Source: Rhodobacteraceae bacterium UBA6213 (lineage in GTDB: Bacteria > Pseudomonadota > Alphaproteobacteria > Rhodobacterales > Rhodobacteraceae). From it: a stretch of DNA of 64,000 nt. Location: positions 1 through 64,000 of the forward strand of contig DISJ01000019.1 in NCBI GenBank assembly GCA_002421605.1. Reading direction: 5' to 3'. Below the pieces are notes generated by a model. The model saw only the letters and a program-made list of their open reading frames with translations. It was not told where the DNA came from and did no database searches. Positions 60,687 to 64,000 of this stretch are shown piece by piece. The position numbers were made by a program, and so were the translations under genes. Numbering within the stretch: the first letter of the stretch is position 1; each line of letters opens with the position of its first letter.

Positions 60687-60757
60687 TGTCCCCTCCGGCT
60701 TGTTCCGGCTTTTGTTCCTTCCTATATCGTGCAGGCACACCAGCTTGGAAAGCCCCG

Positions 60758-61081
60758 ATGATCCTGCCACCCAAGGTTACCGCCCGCGCCTTCGCCCGCC
60801 TTGCCGCGATTAATTCGGGCCGCGATATGCGGCCTTTGCGCGTGGCTGTGTCGGGGGGAGGCTGTTCGGGGTTTCAGTATGAGATCGATTTTGGCACGCC
60901 CGCGCCGGATGATCTGGTGCTGGAGGGTGACGGCCAGCAGGTGTTGATCGACCCGGTTTCGCTGCCGTTTCTTGCCGGGGCCAGCATCGACTTTTCTGAA
61001 GAATTGATCGGCGCGCGCTTTGTGGTGGAAAATCCCAATGCGACCGCCTCTTGCGGCTGCGGCACCTCTTTTTCGATCTAA
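60758..61081 (+). CDS. erpA: Iron-sulfur cluster insertion protein (ErpA/IscA type)
   Basis: A-type Fe-S carrier of 107 residues. The three conserved cysteines are visible: one in GGGCSGFQYE and two in SCGCGTSFSI at the C-terminus. ErpA versus IscA cannot be settled from sequence alone. The start is MILPPKVTARAFARL at 60758. Confidence 0.92.
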   Translation: MILPPKVTARAFARLAAINSGRDMRPLRVAVSGGGCSGFQYEIDFGTPAPDDLVLEGDGQQVLIDPVSLPFLAGASIDFSEELIGARFVVENPNATASCGCGTSFSI

Positions 61082-61253
61082 GGGTGCGCGTAACACGCGC
61101 GTTAACAAAGCTAACGGCCTGTTATTAAATACTTTTGCCTGCGTTATTAACGAATTTGAAAGCCACTTTGCGCTGCGGCGACCACCCCGGCACCTAGAAG
61201 CCCTACCCATCGCGGCGATCCCGGCCTAAAAAGGAACAAACGCGAGGTAGCCC

Positions 61254-62033
61254 ATGAAGATTGCCACCTTCAACATCAACGGCATCAAGGCCCGGCTTGA
61301 GGCGGTGAGCACTTGGCTGGGCGAGGAACGCCCCGATGTGGCGCTGCTGCAAGAGATCAAGACGGTGGACGAGGGCTTTCCGCGCGAGGCCATTGAAGAC
61401 CTTGGCTACCGCGTTGAAACGCATGGGCAAAAGGGCTTTAACGGGGTGGCGATCCTGTCGCGGTTGCCGCTTGAGGATGTGGTGCGCGGCTTGCCGGGGG
61501 ACGAGGGCGATGAACAGGCGCGCTGGATCGAGGCCACGGTGATCGGGCTGAAAGCGGTGCGGGTGGTGGCGCTCTATGCGCCCAACGGCAACCCTGCGCC
61601 GGGGCCGAAATACGACTACAAACTTGCTTGGCTGGCGCGGGCGCGTGAACGCGCTGCCGAATTATTGCTGCAAGAAGAACCCTTTGTGCTTGGCGGCGAC
61701 TGGAACGTGATCGAGCAAGATACCGATGCCGCCCGCCCCGAAGCCTGGCGCGAGGATGCGCTGGCGCTGCCCGATACCCGCGCCGCCTATCGCCGCCTGA
61801 TCAACCTTGGTCTGACCAACGGCTTGCGCGCCCGCCACCCCGAGCCAGGGCTATACAGCTTTTGGGATTTTCAGGCTTGGGCGTGGGAAAAGAACAACGG
61901 CATCTTGATTGACCATCTGCTGCTTGCCCCGCAGGCCGCCGACCTTTTGATCGGTGCGGGCATCGACAAGGATATGCGCGGGCGCACGAAACCTTCGGAT
62001 CATGTTCCGGTCTGGGTGGAACTAGACGCCTGA
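61254..62033 (+). CDS. xthA: Exodeoxyribonuclease III
   Basis: AP endonuclease/3'-exonuclease for base-excision repair, 259 residues. The start MKIATFNINGIKARLE, LLQEIKT with the metal Glu, GGDWNVIEQDTDA, and the final SDHVPVWVEL are all present. The 172-base AT-richer gap upstream contains several GTTAAC-like words but no clear operator. Confidence 0.95.
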   Translation: MKIATFNINGIKARLEAVSTWLGEERPDVALLQEIKTVDEGFPREAIEDLGYRVETHGQKGFNGVAILSRLPLEDVVRGLPGDEGDEQARWIEATVIGLKAVRVVALYAPNGNPAPGPKYDYKLAWLARARERAAELLLQEEPFVLGGDWNVIEQDTDAARPEAWREDALALPDTRAAYRRLINLGLTNGLRARHPEPGLYSFWDFQAWAWEKNNGILIDHLLLAPQAADLLIGAGIDKDMRGRTKPSDHVPVWVELDA

Positions 62034-62064
62034 TGCGCCAAGGCTTTTCAGCATAAAATCTGCG

Positions 62065-63228
62065 CTAGCTGCCTGCACCGTCGGTTGCATCAAACCCGTG
62101 CACCCAATCATACCGGTTCAAAAGCGCACCGGGGGCAACCGCGTTCAGCGCGCGCAAGCCGGTGTGGGCCACGAATCGGCGCACACCGCCAAGGTGATAG
62201 TTGCGCGCATTGGCATTGGCCGTTTCGACGATGCGCGCACAGCGCGCCGCGCGGGCGGCCTTGTAAGAGGCAAAGGCGGCACCAGCGGTTTCGTGGCGCG
62301 ACAAGCGCTCGGCCATGACCCAGGCATCTTCCAGCGCCATCACCGCGCCTTGCGCCAGAAACGGCAGCGTCGGATGCGCGGCATCGCCCAGAATCGCGGC
62401 ACCATGCCCCTGCCAGCGCACCGCGACCGGGTGGCGGAACAGGCCCCAGAGCATCGGTTCGTCAACCACATCGAGCCAATCGCGCACACGCGGGCAAAAC
62501 CCGGCAAAGGCCGTGCGCAGCGTTATCGGATCGTCTTGAAGGTTCCAATTTTCTTCAACCCAGCGCCGGCGTTCTTCGACCGCCACGATGTTGCGCAGCC
62601 CGCCCCCGAGCGGATAGCTGACCAGATGCCGCCCCTGCCCCATGAACAGCTGCACTACGGGTGCGGCATCAGGTTCGCTGGGAAGGGTTGCGCGCCACGC
62701 CACCTGATGCGTGAAAAACGGCATCGCCGCGCCATTCAGCGCCTCGCGCACTTTCGAATGCAGACCGTCGGCGCCGATCAGCACCTCGCTTTCGACCTCG
62801 GCACCCTGAATCGTGATAAAGCGCGGCGGGTGCGCGCCCAACACGACCCGCTCGACCTCTTGCAAAAAGCGGAACTGCACGCCTGCGGCGCGCGCGCCTT
62901 CGGCCAGAAGCCCAATCAACGCACCGCGGTGCACAAAACGGTATTCGCCCTGTTCCAGCGACATGCGCGCCACCGGCGCGCCGCTTGGCCCGTCAAACAG
63001 CGCAATCGCCTTGCCGCGAGGAGCGATTGCGGCCAAACCTTCGGCCAGCCCGAGCGCGCGCAGCACGCGCACCCCGTTGGGCGAAATTTGCAGACCTGCG
63101 CCAACTTCGCGGATCGCATCGGATTGTTCGTAAACGGTGACCTGCGCACCGCGCAGCGCCAAGGCACGCGCCACCGCGAGCCCAGCGATTCCCGCGCCCA
63201 AAACCGTTATTTCACGTCCGACCAGCAT
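62065..63228 (-). CDS. FAD-dependent monooxygenase
   Basis: Class A flavin monooxygenase of 387 residues, like salicylate hydroxylase and UbiH relatives. FAD motif VLGAGIAGLAVARAL, the DG motif (LIGADGLHSKVREAL) and GDAAHPTLPFLAQG are intact. Aromatic substrate unknown. I start at MLVGREIT (63228), preceded by GGGAGAG. An upstream Met (63273) overlaps the dksA-like stop and remains possible. Confidence 0.9.
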   Translation of the reverse strand: MLVGREITVLGAGIAGLAVARALALRGAQVTVYEQSDAIREVGAGLQISPNGVRVLRALGLAEGLAAIAPRGKAIALFDGPSGAPVARMSLEQGEYRFVHRGALIGLLAEGARAAGVQFRFLQEVERVVLGAHPPRFITIQGAEVESEVLIGADGLHSKVREALNGAAMPFFTHQVAWRATLPSEPDAAPVVQLFMGQGRHLVSYPLGGGLRNIVAVEERRRWVEENWNLQDDPITLRTAFAGFCPRVRDWLDVVDEPMLWGLFRHPVAVRWQGHGAAILGDAAHPTLPFLAQGAVMALEDAWVMAERLSRHETAGAAFASYKAARAARCARIVETANANARNYHLGGVRRFVAHTGLRALNAVAPGALLNRYDWVHGFDATDGAGS

Positions 63229-63272
63229 CGGCCGCTCTCCCGCCCTGCCGTGCCCGGTGCGGGCCTTCGGCA

Positions 63273-63695
63273 TCAATCGTCGCGGTGAACCCGCTCGCGG
63301 CGTTCGTGACGCTCCTGCGCCTCGAGCGTCAATGTGGCAATCGGGCGCGCGTCCAGACGTTTGAGGCTGATCGGCTCGCCTGTCAGTTCGCAAAATCCAT
63401 AGTCGCCGTTGTCGATCCGCCGGATTGCCGCGTCAATTTTACTGACCAGCTTGCGCTGGCGGTCGCGGGTACGCAGTTCCAGCGCACGGTCGGTTTCTTC
63501 GCTGGCGCGATCCGCAAGATCGGGCACATTGCGGCCGGATTCCGCGAGCCCTTCCAACGTTTCGGCTGATTGTTCGATCAACTCGGATTTCCACGCAAGC
63601 AGCTTGCGGCGGAAATATTCGAGTTGTCGCGGGTTCATAAATGGCTCGCTTTCAGCGGGCTTGTAATTTTCCGGCAAAAACGATTCGGATTTCAT
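63273..63695 (-). CDS. dksA: DksA/TraR-type regulator with degenerate zinc finger
   Basis: RNA polymerase secondary-channel protein of 140 residues. The coiled-coil tip motif D-x2-D-R-A is kept (D59, D62, R63, A64). Of the four zinc cysteines only Cys102 remains; the others are Thr105, Thr123 and Ala126. This matches the zinc-independent DksA form known from Rhodobacter relatives. AGGAG precedes the ATG at 63695. Confidence 0.9.
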   Translation of the reverse strand: MKSESFLPENYKPAESEPFMNPRQLEYFRRKLLAWKSELIEQSAETLEGLAESGRNVPDLADRASEETDRALELRTRDRQRKLVSKIDAAIRRIDNGDYGFCELTGEPISLKRLDARPIATLTLEAQERHERRERVHRDD

Positions 63696-63887
63696 GGCTC
63701 CTGCCCTTCGCGAAACAGGTTGTACAATGCTGTCAGGCTTCGTCATGCACCCCTCCTGTTGGGCGTCCCAATACCCGATGCGGCAAAGGATGTCACGCCC
63801 CCGTTTGACGCGGCGTGCGGCTTGTCTGCAAAGACGAGGCAAGGTAATCTCGCACCCGCAGAAAAACCCGCAAAGGCGTGAGTGCGC

Positions 63888-64000
63888 ATGAAATTTGGAT
63901 CGACCGCAAGCTACATCGCGCCGGCCGACCTGAGCCTGGCGGTAAATGCCGCAGTTCAACTGCAACGCCCGTTGCTGGTCAAGGGCGAACCCGGCACCGG
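63888..64000 (+). CDS. MoxR-family AAA ATPase (partial, runs off the window)
   Basis: The first 37 codons read MKFGSTASYIAPADLSLAVNA... and reach the Walker A KGEPGTG at the window edge. The spacing from N-terminus to Walker A fits MoxR-type AAA+ chaperones. Only the start is visible, so the rest of the protein cannot be judged. Confidence 0.75.
   Translation, partial: MKFGSTASYIAPADLSLAVNAAVQLQRPLLVKGEPGT

Noticed and set aside
60702..60717. GTTC-N8-GTTC between dgt and the Fe-S gene, resembling a LexA box
   Set aside because: The alphaproteobacterial SOS box needs a 7-base spacer; this has 8, and neither flanking gene is a usual SOS target.

Overview
This is a GC-rich, gene-dense chromosomal window from an alphaproteobacterium, most likely of the Rhodobacteraceae/Paracoccaceae. 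The evidence is gene content: an F1-ATPase zeta-type inhibitor (DUF1476), a paired RNA methyltransferase/PIN gene of the Rhodobacter RSP_2647/RSP_2648 type, a TakP-like TRAP binding protein, an Entner-Doudoroff gene set, a methionine synthase that appears split into separate proteins, and an alphaproteobacterial SOS box (GAAC-N7-GAAC). I see no rRNA, tRNA, CRISPR array, insertion sequence or prophage. About 57 protein genes can be supported, most of them ordinary core genes.

Layout. 0.25-1.7 kb: psd-pssA phospholipid operon (minus). 2.58-9.74 kb: an SOS-controlled mutagenesis cassette, imuB - unknown ORF - dnaE2 (plus), without imuA. 9.8-12.1 kb: a glycosyltransferase and an acyltransferase. 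12.1-13.1 kb: rplM-rpsI. 13.2-15.6 kb: thioesterase, crotonase-like protein, ccdA and tusA. 15.7-18.4 kb: rne. 18.9-24.9 kb: purC-purS-adh-purQ followed by dctB-dctD, all on the minus strand. 25.1-28.2 kb: zeta inhibitor, homocysteine methyltransferase, corrinoid protein, a tiny membrane protein and DUF1638. 28.3-31.6 kb: HNH nuclease, esterase, alkyl-adenine glycosylase and an MFS carrier. 31.6-35.4 kb: zwf-pgl-pgi. 35.5-37.9 kb: PIN protein, RNA methyltransferase and a lipoprotein. 38.1-41.4 kb: edd, an exported DsrE-like protein and eda. 41.4-44.5 kb: glnE and a small downstream gene. 44.7-46.7 kb: YbaK, DUF2852 and bpt. 46.9-50.4 kb: a TRAP transporter with convergent halves. 50.8-53.4 kb: ilv leader, ilvI and ilvH. 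53.4-64 kb: regulator, ABC ATPase, SDR, Hint protein, prfC, dgt, erpA-like, xthA, flavin monooxygenase, dksA-like and the start of a MoxR ATPase.

How genes work together. zwf-pgl-pgi and edd/eda form one sugar-acid route to pyruvate. Each of the three transcription units carries a related palindromic site (GTTAGCGCTAAC type), which suggests one LacI-family regulator. The bmt, corrinoid, small membrane and DUF1638 genes look like parts of a B12-dependent methionine synthase, and two of them share a 17-nt upstream element. ilvI is preceded by a promoter, a Val-containing leader peptide and an intrinsic terminator, the signature of attenuation.

The most unusual region is the SOS mutagenesis cassette. 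ImuB carries about 280 extra residues of low-complexity, partly repetitive sequence, DnaE2 carries about 200 such residues inside its PHP domain, and a further 860 bases of similar sequence, with a translationally coupled ORF, separate the two genes. The imuB start codon lies inside the LexA box, directly downstream of a -10 element, which predicts a leaderless SOS transcript.
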